From Opitutia bacterium (GTDB lineage Bacteria; Verrucomicrobiota; Verrucomicrobiia; Opitutales; Opitutaceae), in assembly GCA_947458705.1 (NCBI GenBank), contig CANHAH010000004.1, positions 1 through 54,413 of the forward strand: DNA of 54,413 nt. Reading direction: 5' to 3'. A program made the position numbers and the translations under genes. The notes beneath the pieces were generated by a model. It did not search any database and was not told the DNA's origin. It saw only the letters and a program-made list of their open reading frames with translations. Position 1 is the stretch's first letter; each line of letters begins with the position of its first letter. Shown here piece after piece: positions 41,627-50,080 of the stretch.

Positions 41627-44245
41627 ATGAAAACCACAACCGTCACCCGCTTGCTCGCTCTGAGCGCCTGTCTCACCTTCGCCCTTTCCGCCCGCGCCCA
41701 ACTTGCCCCAACTCCTTCCACCACGCTCGCGGCGCCGCTGAGCGAAAAAGACAAAGAGGTGGTTAAACTCAACGTCTTCCAGGTCGTCGCCGAAGATGAC
41801 GACGAGTACCGCGCTGCCAACACCACCACGGGCACGCGTTACAACACACCGGTCAAAGATCTACCGATGAATATCGAGGTACTCACCCCGGCGTTCATGC
41901 GCGACATAGGCGCCCTGGATATCCGCGATGCTCTCGAATACGTTTCGGGCATACAGCTCGACACGACCGCCGGCGGCGTCGGCGGCACCAAGGATAACCC
42001 TGAAAACACTACGCTACTGATCCGCGGTATCTCGGCCGGCATGAAAAAAGACGGCTTCGCTCGCTTCGTCCCGATGGACCCGATCACCATGAGCCGCGTC
42101 GATATCATCAAAGGGCCCGGCGGCGCGCTCTACGGCCAAAACGGCACCGGAGGCGTCGTCAACGTCAGCAGCATCCAAGCGAGCAACCGCCCCGTGGTGC
42201 GCCTAGGCACCACAATTGGTTCCTTTGATTTCCGCCGCGCTGAGCTCCTTGTTTCCGCGCCTTTCGGTAAAAACAAACAGTTAGGCGTCGCACTGCCCAT
42301 GTCCTACCAGACGACCAAGAGCAACGCGATGTACTACCAGATGGACACGTTCGTCATGAACCCGACCGTCACCCTCGCACTCGGACCCAAGACCAAGGTG
42401 CTCGCCTCCATCGAATCCCGCTTCAACACCCGCGACAATATCCGCAATTTTTTTCTCACCGACAACACGCTTGCGCCCGACGGCACGCCTTACGGTACAT
42501 TGATCGACGGCCGCCCGGGCACCTCCCGCGTTCTCACTACGCCTAATCAGCGCGACTTCCGCTTCGAAGGCCCTGACACATTCCGTAAAGAACGCACCTT
42601 CGTAACTACCTACCGCCTCGACCACAGCTTTACCGAAAATATTCAATGGTGGGGCGGTTTTAGCTCTGAAGACATCAATGTCCGCAGTCGCAGCTTCGGC
42701 CTGGCCCTACGTAACGCCAACGACAGCTCCATCCCGCTAAAAATCCGCAACGACCCGCGCTTCCTTGCGATGTTGCGCCCATCGTCCGGGACCAACCAGC
42801 CGCAGATTCTCGATATCCGGCCGGACAACATCACCAACTCCGCTCGCACCGTCCGCCCCACATGGAAAAGCGAACTCTACTTCGCCTTCAAAACCGGCTC
42901 GGTGCAGCACCGTATGATTACCGGTATCAGCTACGGACCGCTCCGCTCCGGTAACAACGCCCCCAATCAAAATTTCTACTACGGCAACACGGGTGCGCCC
43001 ACCAATGTGGTCACCCAAGCCTGGGAAAATATGTCAGCTGAGGCGATCCTCTCGCGCTTCCGCAATCCGCGCGATTACTCCTCGGTGAAACGCTGGGACT
43101 ACACCGCCATCAACCAATACCCGCAAGGCCCCGAGACTGCTCCAGGCGTCAAATCCTCCTACCTCACGTCGCTCTTCTGGGACCGCAACCTCTACGCCAA
43201 TCTCCAAAGCAGTTTCTTTAAAGACCGTTTCCAAACCATCATTGGCGTCTTCGATTCCCGCAATGACCGTGCCGGCAACGTCTACGACACCGACGGCAAC
43301 TTCCTATGGAATGGCGCCGCGCCGGCGAGCAGCGGTTCCACGCTCAACGGAGTTCGCCGCCCAAAGCCCGTGCGCAACACCGCCCCGAGCCTCACCGCCA
43401 TCTGGCTACCCGTGGACTGGATTCGCCTTTACGCTAACTCAATGAGTGCCGTTGACCCCGGCCCCGCTTACTCCGCCTACGACGGCAACGGCGTACCGCT
43501 CGATGGGGCCACCGTGAAAAACGCCGAAGCCGGCATTCGCTTCGACCTATTTAAGAGCAAATTGCTCGTCAACTTGGCCGGCTTTGCGATGAGCGACAAA
43601 GACCGCCCCGTGAATTTCGGCGCGGCCATTCAAAATTTACTCATCGCTCCCACCGGAACAGTCAACGGGTCTGGCTTCGGCGCCTTCGTCAAAACCTCCA
43701 CCGATTCAAAGGGCTTCGACTTGAAGGTGGACTATATCCCGCTGCGCAATCTCCGCTTCAACTTTGGCGTCTCCCAAAACGACGTTCAAATCAAAGAGAT
43801 CGCCCCCTTCGCCACCCCTGCCAATCCCGACGCGGTGCGCCTGCTAGCTCAGCAAAACTTCGTCGCCGCCGGCGGCAGTTCGAGCCGTTACCTCGGTAAA
43901 CCTTCAACTGACATCTCTAAATACACCGGCAACGCCTTCGTGCGCTATGAATTCAACCAAGGTCTGCTGAAAAACACTTGGCTGATGTTCGCCACCAAAT
44001 ATCTCGGCGAACGCGAAGCTGAACTCATCAGTGTCGCAACCGCTACCGGCGCCATCACCGTCGACCGCCGACTGGTCCCGTCGCACTACCTCTACGATTT
44101 AAACATGGGGTACCGATACAAACTCGGTCGCTACAACACCTCGGTCCAGCTCAACCTCGCCAATCTCGCCGACGACGACAAATTCTACGGTGCCGTCTGG
44201 CAGACCGGCCGCACCTACCGTCTCAGCGCCACGCTCAACTTCTAA
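41627..44245 (+). CDS. TonB-dependent outer-membrane receptor
   Basis: A protein of 872 residues with a signal peptide (LLALSACLTFALSARAQ). A plug domain follows (TTTGTRYNTPVKDLPMNIEV, LDIRDALEYVSGIQLDT, LLIRGISAGMKKDGF, SRVDIIKGPGGALYGQNGTGGVVNV). The barrel is complete and ends SATLNF. It resembles the FhuE/siderophore-type receptors in its plug, but its shared control block with the first receptor gene points to sugar-linked control. It has its own terminator. Confidence 0.93.
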   Translation: MKTTTVTRLLALSACLTFALSARAQLAPTPSTTLAAPLSEKDKEVVKLNVFQVVAEDDDEYRAANTTTGTRYNTPVKDLPMNIEVLTPAFMRDIGALDIRDALEYVSGIQLDTTAGGVGGTKDNPENTTLLIRGISAGMKKDGFARFVPMDPITMSRVDIIKGPGGALYGQNGTGGVVNVSSIQASNRPVVRLGTTIGSFDFRRAELLVSAPFGKNKQLGVALPMSYQTTKSNAMYYQMDTFVMNPTVTLALGPKTKVLASIESRFNTRDNIRNFFLTDNTLAPDGTPYGTLIDGRPGTSRVLTTPNQRDFRFEGPDTFRKERTFVTTYRLDHSFTENIQWWGGFSSEDINVRSRSFGLALRNANDSSIPLKIRNDPRFLAMLRPSSGTNQPQILDIRPDNITNSARTVRPTWKSELYFAFKTGSVQHRMITGISYGPLRSGNNAPNQNFYYGNTGAPTNVVTQAWENMSAEAILSRFRNPRDYSSVKRWDYTAINQYPQGPETAPGVKSSYLTSLFWDRNLYANLQSSFFKDRFQTIIGVFDSRNDRAGNVYDTDGNFLWNGAAPASSGSTLNGVRRPKPVRNTAPSLTAIWLPVDWIRLYANSMSAVDPGPAYSAYDGNGVPLDGATVKNAEAGIRFDLFKSKLLVNLAGFAMSDKDRPVNFGAAIQNLLIAPTGTVNGSGFGAFVKTSTDSKGFDLKVDYIPLRNLRFNFGVSQNDVQIKEIAPFATPANPDAVRLLAQQNFVAAGGSSSRYLGKPSTDISKYTGNAFVRYEFNQGLLKNTWLMFATKYLGEREAELISVATATGAITVDRRLVPSHYLYDLNMGYRYKLGRYNTSVQLNLANLADDDKFYGAVWQTGRTYRLSATLNF

Positions 44246-44276
44246 AAATCCTGCGCGTTCCGCGCCCCACCACTTG

Positions 44277-44308
44277 AAGGCGAGGCTCATCAAGCCTCGC
44301 CTTTTTTT
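44277..44308 (+). terminator. Rho-independent terminator after the second TonB receptor gene
   Basis: A perfect 10-bp stem (AAGGCGAGGC / GCCTCGCCTT) around TCATCAA, followed by a run of T to 44308. It starts 32 bases after the stop codon. Confidence 0.9.
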
Positions 44309-44372
44309 GCGCCCAAGCGCCCGCAAAACGTTTTACAAATCTCCGCACCTCAGGCGCTCTTAAATCCTCCCC

Positions 44373-45356
44373 ATGTTCACCCCTCGCCTCCTCCTTATCG
44401 CCTGCTCGCTCACGCTCATCGCCACGATGCACGCCGCGCCCGCTCAACTCAAAGCCCTCATCCTGGACGGCCAAAACAATCACAGCTGGGCCACCACCAC
44501 CCCGCTACTCAAACGCATTCTCGAAGACACGGGGCGTTTTACCGTCGATGTTTCCACTTCACCCGCCGCCGCACCCAGTGCACCGCGTCTGCCCAAAGAC
44601 GCCACGCCCGCGCAAAAAACCGCGCACGCCGAGGCGCTCCAAAAACACGCCGCCCAACTCGCCGCCCACCAAGCCGCCGCGCCCGCGCTCTGGGCGAAAT
44701 GGCGCCCCGTATTCGCCAACTACGACGTAGTTATTTCCAATTACAATGGCGAGCGTTGGCCCGCCGCGGTCGAAGCCGCTTTCCTAGCTTATGTAAAAAA
44801 CGGTGGCGGCTTCGTCTCCTATCACGCCGCCAATAACGCCTTCGCCGACTGGCCCGAATACAACGCGATCATCGGCCTTGGCGGTTGGGGCGGTCGCAAC
44901 GAAAAATCCGGCCCCTACCTCCGCCTCCGCGCCGCCGGTTGGATCAAAGATCTCACCGCCGGCCCCGGCGGCGGCCACGGCCCCCAACACGAATTTCTCG
45001 TAGAGGCCCACGTGGCCGATCACCCCATCCTTCGCGGCCTACCCACCCAATGGATGCACGCCAAAGACGAACTCTACCACGGTCTGCGCGGCCCCGCCGA
45101 AAACGTCACGGTCCTCGCCTCCGCACTCTCCGATAAAACCAACGAGCACGAGCCTATGTTGATGGTGATCCCCTACGGTAAGGGTCGCGTCTTCCACACC
45201 ACGCTCGGCCACGCGATCGACGCGGTGCACGGTCTTGGTTTCCAAATCACCTTCGCCCGCGGCGCCGAATGGGCCGCCACCGGCCAAGTGACGTTGCCCG
45301 CGCCCGCGGTCGCCGCGCTGCCCGCTAAAACGGCCGCGCTGCGACCCGTGCGCTAA
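44373..45356 (+). CDS. Exported ThuA-like protein
   Basis: A protein of 327 residues with a signal peptide (LIACSLTLIATMHAA). The ThuA (trehalose-utilisation) flavodoxin/GATase-like fold follows: LKALILDGQNNHSWATTTP, YVKNGGGFVSYHAANNAF, HGPQHEFLVEAHVADHPIL, MHAKDELYHGLRGP and PYGKGRVFHTTLGH. Members are secreted and linked with sugar degradation in PVC bacteria, often with DUF1080 and PVC-cytochrome proteins. The substrate is unknown. The PVC-type cytochrome gene lies 1.2 kb downstream. Confidence 0.9.
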   Translation: MFTPRLLLIACSLTLIATMHAAPAQLKALILDGQNNHSWATTTPLLKRILEDTGRFTVDVSTSPAAAPSAPRLPKDATPAQKTAHAEALQKHAAQLAAHQAAAPALWAKWRPVFANYDVVISNYNGERWPAAVEAAFLAYVKNGGGFVSYHAANNAFADWPEYNAIIGLGGWGGRNEKSGPYLRLRAAGWIKDLTAGPGGGHGPQHEFLVEAHVADHPILRGLPTQWMHAKDELYHGLRGPAENVTVLASALSDKTNEHEPMLMVIPYGKGRVFHTTLGHAIDAVHGLGFQITFARGAEWAATGQVTLPAPAVAALPAKTAALRPVR

Positions 45357-45377
45357 TGGAGCGAAACCACCGCTCGT

Positions 45378-45545
45378 TCATTGGTCTTCGACCGGCAGGC
45401 AAACCAGATCGATGTCCACGGACAGGCGAGGGAAATCGCGTACAAAGAAATTAATTCGCGGTGCCGCCCTTGAGTGCGAAGCACGCTTCGGCGTTCACGA
45501 ACGGCATGACCTGTACGAGCAGGTCGGCTTGCTTGAAAAACAGGT
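45378..45545 (-). pseudogene. Truncated, frameshifted AbiEii-type nucleotidyltransferase remnant
   Basis: Read on the minus strand, one frame gives KHLFFKQADLLVQVMPFVNA, then CFALKGGTAN and a stop. A shift of the frame at about 45455 continues as INFFVRDFPRLSVDIDLVCL, then PVEDQ and a stop. Together these reproduce the start of an AbiEii-like enzyme, with GGTA(I)N and the Asp pair in SVDIDL. Everything after is missing. It is a broken relative of the intact gene at 16053. It lies directly behind higA, so it may be the residue of an older TA module that HigBA replaced or joined. Confidence 0.75.
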
Positions 45546-45563
45546 GCTTACAGTCAGATAGGA

Positions 45564-45860
45564 TTACGCAGCTTGCAGCGGGGCGACCATCGCTTTGATC
45601 TTCGTCCCGACGGTGTTTACCGCCTCGCGTAGATCGTAAGCCAATTGAACGCGCAACCAATAGCCCGGCTCTTGGCCAAAGAAGGCGCACAGGTGGAGAT
45701 CGGTTTCCGCCGTGATACCGCGCTTCTCGTTTACGATTTCATTAATGCGTTGGTGTGGAAGCTTCGCATCCTCGGCGAGGCGGTAGGGCGTTATAGCCAT
45801 GGGCGCAAGGAACTCCTCGCGGAGCAGCTCGCCGGGATGAACATTGATGTGTGTTTTCAT
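45564..45860 (-). CDS. higA: HigA-family antitoxin
   Basis: A 98-residue protein with the family opening HINVHPGELLREEFLAPMAI, then an HTH (TPYRLAEDAKLPHQRINEIV), and GITAETDLHLCAFFGQEPGYWLRVQ. It is the second gene of the pair, as usual for higBA. It starts 4 bp after the higB stop. It should neutralise HigB and repress the operon. Confidence 0.92.
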   Translation of the reverse strand: MKTHINVHPGELLREEFLAPMAITPYRLAEDAKLPHQRINEIVNEKRGITAETDLHLCAFFGQEPGYWLRVQLAYDLREAVNTVGTKIKAMVAPLQAA

Positions 45861-45864
45861 GGGC

Positions 45865-46146
45865 TCAGTGATAATCGGTGATTTCTACGTTTTGTGCGTT
45901 GTGTCCGGCCCAGCGGAAACAAACGCAGTATTTGTCGTTAACTCGGATGCTGTGCTGCCCTGACCTCTTGCCTTTGAGGGATTCGAGGCGGTTTCCAGGC
46001 GGTAAGCGCAATTCGTTCAGGTTGGAGGCGGCTTCAAGTTGGGTGAGTTTTCGAAGGGCTACTTTGTGGATCGAGGCGTGAAGTTCAGCCGGACTGCGGC
46101 CTAGCCAAAGATCACAGGTTGGTTCATCGGAGAATGATTGGATCAC
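45865..46146 (-). CDS. higB: HigB-family mRNA interferase toxin
   Basis: A 93-residue protein with a GTG start. It has the RelE-like HigB pattern: MIQSFSDEPTCDLWLGR, ALRKLTQLEAASNLNELRLP, PGNRLESLKGKRSGQHSIRV, then YCVCFRWAGHNAQNVEITDY-H. The basic and aromatic residues of the active site (RVNDKYCVCFRW) are present. In this family it cuts mRNA at ribosomes. Its promoter region contains a repeated half-site described separately. Confidence 0.92.
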   Translation of the reverse strand: MIQSFSDEPTCDLWLGRSPAELHASIHKVALRKLTQLEAASNLNELRLPPGNRLESLKGKRSGQHSIRVNDKYCVCFRWAGHNAQNVEITDYH

Positions 46147-46570
46147 GATGTAATGAACAGACTATGCACAGACGGCGTGCATCTCGTTAAACAAGACTAT
46201 GCACGTTAAGCGTGAATGTTGGCCGACGAAACGATGAGCGAAGACGAGCTGAACCCCTTGTTTAGAATTTAAAAAAATATGATGTCACAAGGGCTTTGTT
46301 TTGCGGTGCTTCATTCTCAATTGTAAGTTATTTTATGTAAACTATTTAAACACAAAATTAATCTTATATTTAATACCCGTCTGCCTTGCATGCAGGCAGC
46401 GGTACAGCGATGAGCATTGAGCTGATAACCTCGTGCACTCTGCGCGGGCGATTGGGCGCAGCCGCGGAAAGATTCGTGCAACGTCTTAGCCCGCTCTCCG
46501 TCTCCCGCTTGCCGCTCGGCGTACTTTCACTAAGGTCGCAACGGTTACGTTGTCCTCAACCCTTTACCCT
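46147..46570. other. Divergent control region between higB and the cytochrome gene
   Basis: A 424-bp interval. The first 60 bp hold the repeat set of higB. From about 46260 to 46380 it is strongly AT-rich and probably contains the promoter of the cytochrome gene. A hairpin with CTGCCT / AGGCAG arms is at 46381-46399. The rest is GC-rich, with no open frame I can support. Confidence 0.5.
46159..46204. promoter_or_regulatory. Candidate HigA operator
   Basis: AGACTATGCAC occurs twice, at 46159-46169 and 46194-46204. The first copy's ATGCAC (46164-46169) forms an inverted pair with GTGCAT (46177-46182), spaced by 7 bases. The set starts 13 bases from the higB start codon, where an autoregulatory site is expected. 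Confidence 0.45.
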
Positions 46571-49500
46571 ATGATTAGCTTCTCCCGCTTCGTTTCCGCG
46601 CATTTGGCCGCGTCGGTCGTTTTCGTTTTCGCTCTTGCCGGCCTCGCCGCCTTGCCCCTCCGCGCGGCGGAGCTCGTGGTCCAAGGCAAATCCGTCGTCG
46701 GGAAACTAAAGCCCATGGAGCGTAAGCCCGAAGCCGACATCAACCCCGCCTCCGACGAGGGCCTCCTCGCCCTCCAGCGCTTCAAGCTCCCGCCCGGCCT
46801 CACCGTTTCCCTGTGGGCGGCCGAGCCCATGCTCGCCAACCCCGTCGCGTTTAACTTCGACGAAAAGGGCCGCGCGTTCGTCGCCGAGACTTACCGCTAC
46901 CGCTCCAGCGTCCTCGATATCCGCGACTACATGTGGATCCTCGAAGACGAACTCGCCAACCGCACGCAGGATGATTTCCGCGCAATGATTCTCCGTCGCT
47001 TCGGCCCCACGGGCGTCGCCGAGCTGCGCAAGGAAACCGAGCGCGTGCGCCTCGTCGAAGACCGCGACGGTACGGGCAAAGCGGATACGTCCACCTTATA
47101 TGCCGATGGTTTCAACTCCGAGATCGACGGCATCGCATCCGGCATCCTTCCGCACCGGGGCACGGTTTACTTTACCAACATCCCGAGTCTCACCGCTTTC
47201 ACCGGCACCAATAAAGCCGAGACGCGCAAAGACCTCAGTACGGGCTACGGCGTGCGGTTTAACTTCACCGGCCACGACATGCACGGCCTCATCGTCGGCC
47301 CCGACGGCAAACTCTACTACAGCATCGGTGACCGCGGCGCCCACGTCGTGACACCCACCAACACCATCGCCACGCCTGACGCCGGCTCCGTCTTCCGCTG
47401 CGATCTCGATGGCTCCAACGTCGAGCTCTTCGCCACCGGCCTCCGCAATCCCCAAGACCTCCTCTTTAACGAAGTCGGCGATCTGTTCACCGGTGACAAC
47501 GACTGCGACCAAGGTGACATGGAACGCCTCGTGCACGTCGTCGAGGGCGGCGACTCCGGTTGGCGTGTCGGTTATCAACACGCCCCGATGGGCAACGCCG
47601 GCCCTTGGAACCGCGAGCGCCTCTGGCTCCCGCGCCACGCCGGCCAACCCGCCAACCACCTCGCCCCACTCGCCAACCTCGAGGACGGCCCCTCGGGTAT
47701 CACCTATTATCCGGGCACCGGCCTCAACGATTCCTACCGTGGCGCGTTGTTCATCACGACTTTCGTCGGCAACGTCGCCCGCTCGGGCATCTTCGCCTAC
47801 AAACTGAAACCTGCCGGCGCGACCTACGCCGTCGATACCGCGGAGCGTTTCCTCGGCGGCGCGCTGCCCACCGATGTGAAATTCGGCCCCGACGGTCGTC
47901 TCTATTGGACCGACTGGGCCGACGGCTGGCCCAAGTCCAAACGGGGCCGCATCTACGCCGTCACCGATCCCGCCCACGCCAAAGACCCGATCATCGCCGA
48001 GACCAAAGCCCTCATCGCCGCCGATCATACGAAAAAATCCCCCGCCGAACTCGCCGAACTGCTCGGCCACGCCGACATGCGCGTCCGCCGCGCCGCGCAA
48101 TTCGAACTCGCCGCTCGTAAAAAGGACGGCCTCGCCGCGCTCACGCGCGTCGCCACGCAAACCACTGCCCCACTCTACGCCCGCCTCCACGCCATCTGGG
48201 GCCTGGGGCAGCTGGCCAACCAAGAAGCACCCGCCCGCGCGACCTTAGCCGCCCTCGCCACTGATGCCGAAGTCGAGATTCGCGCCCAAGCGATCAAACT
48301 TCTCGGTGATCACCGCGTCGCGAGCGCTTACCCCATTCTCCTCGCCGCCGTCCAAGACGCTTCGTCGCGCGTAAAATTCTTCGCCGCCCAATCTCTGGGT
48401 AAACTCCACCGCAAGGAAGCCACCCCCGCCCTCCTCACCGCCTTGCGCGCCAATAATAACACCGACGCCTACCTCCGCCACGCCCTCGTCATGGGCCTGC
48501 TCGGCAGCGAAGACCGCGCCGCGCTCACCGCCGCGATTTCCGATCCTTCCTCCGCCGTGCGCCTCGGTGTGCTCCTCACGCTGCGCCGCCTCGGCTCCGT
48601 GGAAGTCGCCCAGTTTCTCACCGACGCCGATCCCTACCTCGTCCGCGAGGCCGCGCTCGCGATCAACGACGCCCCCATCGACGCCGGCACGCCCGCCCTC
48701 GCCGCCTTCCTCCAAAAGCCCATCGCCGACGAAGCCGTGATGCTGCGCGCGATCAACGCCACCTTCCGCCTCGGTACGCCCGCTCACGCCGCCGCGCTCG
48801 CGACCTACGCCGCCCGCGCCGATGCCCCCGCCTTCCTCCGCGCCGAAGCCCTGGCCCAGCTCGCCCTCTGGCCCGCGCCGCCCCAACGCGACCGCATCGT
48901 CGGCGTCTACCGTCCGTTCGCCGAAAAAACCCGCGAGGCCGCACCTGCCGCCGCCGCGCTCGCCCCCGTGTTGCCCGCGCTCCTCGCCGTCGATGCGCCC
49001 GTCACCGTGCAGACCGCCGCCCTCAAAGCCGCCGAGAAACTCGAACTGCGCAGCGCCGCCGATACGTTCTTCGCCATCGTCGGTGACCCCGCGCAAAGCC
49101 CCGGCGCGCGGACCGCCGCCCTCAACGCCCTGAAACATTTTCAAGACCCGCGCCTCGCCGCCGCCGTGAAAATCGCCGGCGACTCCAAAGCCGCCGAACT
49201 CCGCGGCGCCGCGTTGCCGCTCATCGCCGGCCTCTCGCCCGACGCCGCCGCGCCCGTCATCAAAAACCTCATCGTCAACGGCAGCATCGCCGAACAACGC
49301 ACCGCGCTCGCCGCCCTCGCCGTCTTGAAACACCCCGAGGCCGATGCGCTCATGGTCGCGCAACTCGATCGCCTCGCCGCCGGCCAGATCAACGCCAGCG
49401 TGCAACTCGAGCTCATCGAAGCCGCCACCACGCGCGCCACGCCCGCCGTGCAAGCCGCCCTCGCCACGCGCGAGGCCGCGCTCGCCCAAAACCCCGATCC

Positions 49501-50041
49501 GCTCGCGCCGTTTCGCGGCGCACTCCGCGGCGGCAACGCCAAAAACGGCGCAGAAATTTTCCACAACCAACCCGTCATGGCTTGCGTGAAATGCCACGCC
49601 ATCGGCGGCCAAGGCGGCGCCGCCGGCCCCGAGCTCGGCGACATCGGCCCGAAATACCCGCGCGAATACCTCCTCGAATCTATCATCAAACCCAACGCGC
49701 ACATCGCGCCCGGTTTCGACACCGTGGCCGTGACGTTGAAATCGGGCGGCGTCGCCGTCGGCACCGTGGGCGCTGAAACCGCCACGACGCTCACGCTCAA
49801 ACCCGTCGAAGGCGCGCCCGTTGAAATCCAAAAATCCAATATCGCGCAGCGCGACACCGCACCGTCGAGCATGCCGGAAATCTACACGACGATTTTGACC
49901 AAATCCGAAATCCGCGACGTCGTGGAATACCTCGCCAACCAACGCGCTCGCCCGATGAAAGCCGCGCCCGAGATTCCCCGCGCGCTCCGCGACACCCGCG
50001 CCGAATACGAAGCGCGCGCCGAAGCTAAAGCCGCGCAATAA
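46571..50041 (+). CDS. PVC-type membrane-bound dehydrogenase with haem-binding CxxCH domain
   Basis: A protein of 1156 residues with a signal peptide (ALAGLAALPLRAAE). A beta-propeller domain comes first (FKLPPGLTVSLWAAEPMLAN, FVAETYRYRSS, RVRLVEDRDGTGKADTSTLY, GHDMHGLIVGPDGKLYYSIG, ATGLRNPQDLLFNEVGDLFT). A HEAT-like repeat region lies in the middle (Ala/Leu-rich helices). The C-terminal cytochrome domain contains CVKCHAIGGQGGAAGPELGD, with Cys at about residue 1005, and SGGVAVGTVGAETATTLTLK. It is a periplasmic oxidoreductase typical of Planctomycetota and Verrucomicrobiota, probably oxidising a sugar or polyol and passing electrons through the haem. The ATG at 46571 begins the signal peptide. 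Confidence 0.93.
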   Translation: MISFSRFVSAHLAASVVFVFALAGLAALPLRAAELVVQGKSVVGKLKPMERKPEADINPASDEGLLALQRFKLPPGLTVSLWAAEPMLANPVAFNFDEKGRAFVAETYRYRSSVLDIRDYMWILEDELANRTQDDFRAMILRRFGPTGVAELRKETERVRLVEDRDGTGKADTSTLYADGFNSEIDGIASGILPHRGTVYFTNIPSLTAFTGTNKAETRKDLSTGYGVRFNFTGHDMHGLIVGPDGKLYYSIGDRGAHVVTPTNTIATPDAGSVFRCDLDGSNVELFATGLRNPQDLLFNEVGDLFTGDNDCDQGDMERLVHVVEGGDSGWRVGYQHAPMGNAGPWNRERLWLPRHAGQPANHLAPLANLEDGPSGITYYPGTGLNDSYRGALFITTFVGNVARSGIFAYKLKPAGATYAVDTAERFLGGALPTDVKFGPDGRLYWTDWADGWPKSKRGRIYAVTDPAHAKDPIIAETKALIAADHTKKSPAELAELLGHADMRVRRAAQFELAARKKDGLAALTRVATQTTAPLYARLHAIWGLGQLANQEAPARATLAALATDAEVEIRAQAIKLLGDHRVASAYPILLAAVQDASSRVKFFAAQSLGKLHRKEATPALLTALRANNNTDAYLRHALVMGLLGSEDRAALTAAISDPSSAVRLGVLLTLRRLGSVEVAQFLTDADPYLVREAALAINDAPIDAGTPALAAFLQKPIADEAVMLRAINATFRLGTPAHAAALATYAARADAPAFLRAEALAQLALWPAPPQRDRIVGVYRPFAEKTREAAPAAAALAPVLPALLAVDAPVTVQTAALKAAEKLELRSAADTFFAIVGDPAQSPGARTAALNALKHFQDPRLAAAVKIAGDSKAAELRGAALPLIAGLSPDAAAPVIKNLIVNGSIAEQRTALAALAVLKHPEADALMVAQLDRLAAGQINASVQLELIEAATTRATPAVQAALATREAALAQNPDPLAPFRGALRGGNAKNGAEIFHNQPVMACVKCHAIGGQGGAAGPELGDIGPKYPREYLLESIIKPNAHIAPGFDTVAVTLKSGGVAVGTVGAETATTLTLKPVEGAPVEIQKSNIAQRDTAPSSMPEIYTTILTKSEIRDVVEYLANQRARPMKAAPEIPRALRDTRAEYEARAEAKAAQ

Positions 50042-50080
50042 TCACCGCGCGCCGCGTTCGTCGGCTGGATCACGCGGACC

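Noticed and set aside
46386-46574. A 62-codon frame upstream of the cytochrome gene
   Set aside because: It begins in a hairpin, is Arg/Leu-rich without motifs and runs over the start of the cytochrome gene. It is more likely non-coding leader.
48245-50038. A 597-codon open frame antisense to the PVC-type cytochrome gene
   Set aside because: It is a product of GC-rich codons on the other strand. The translation is repetitive Gly/Arg/Glu without domains, while the sense strand carries a clear haem site.
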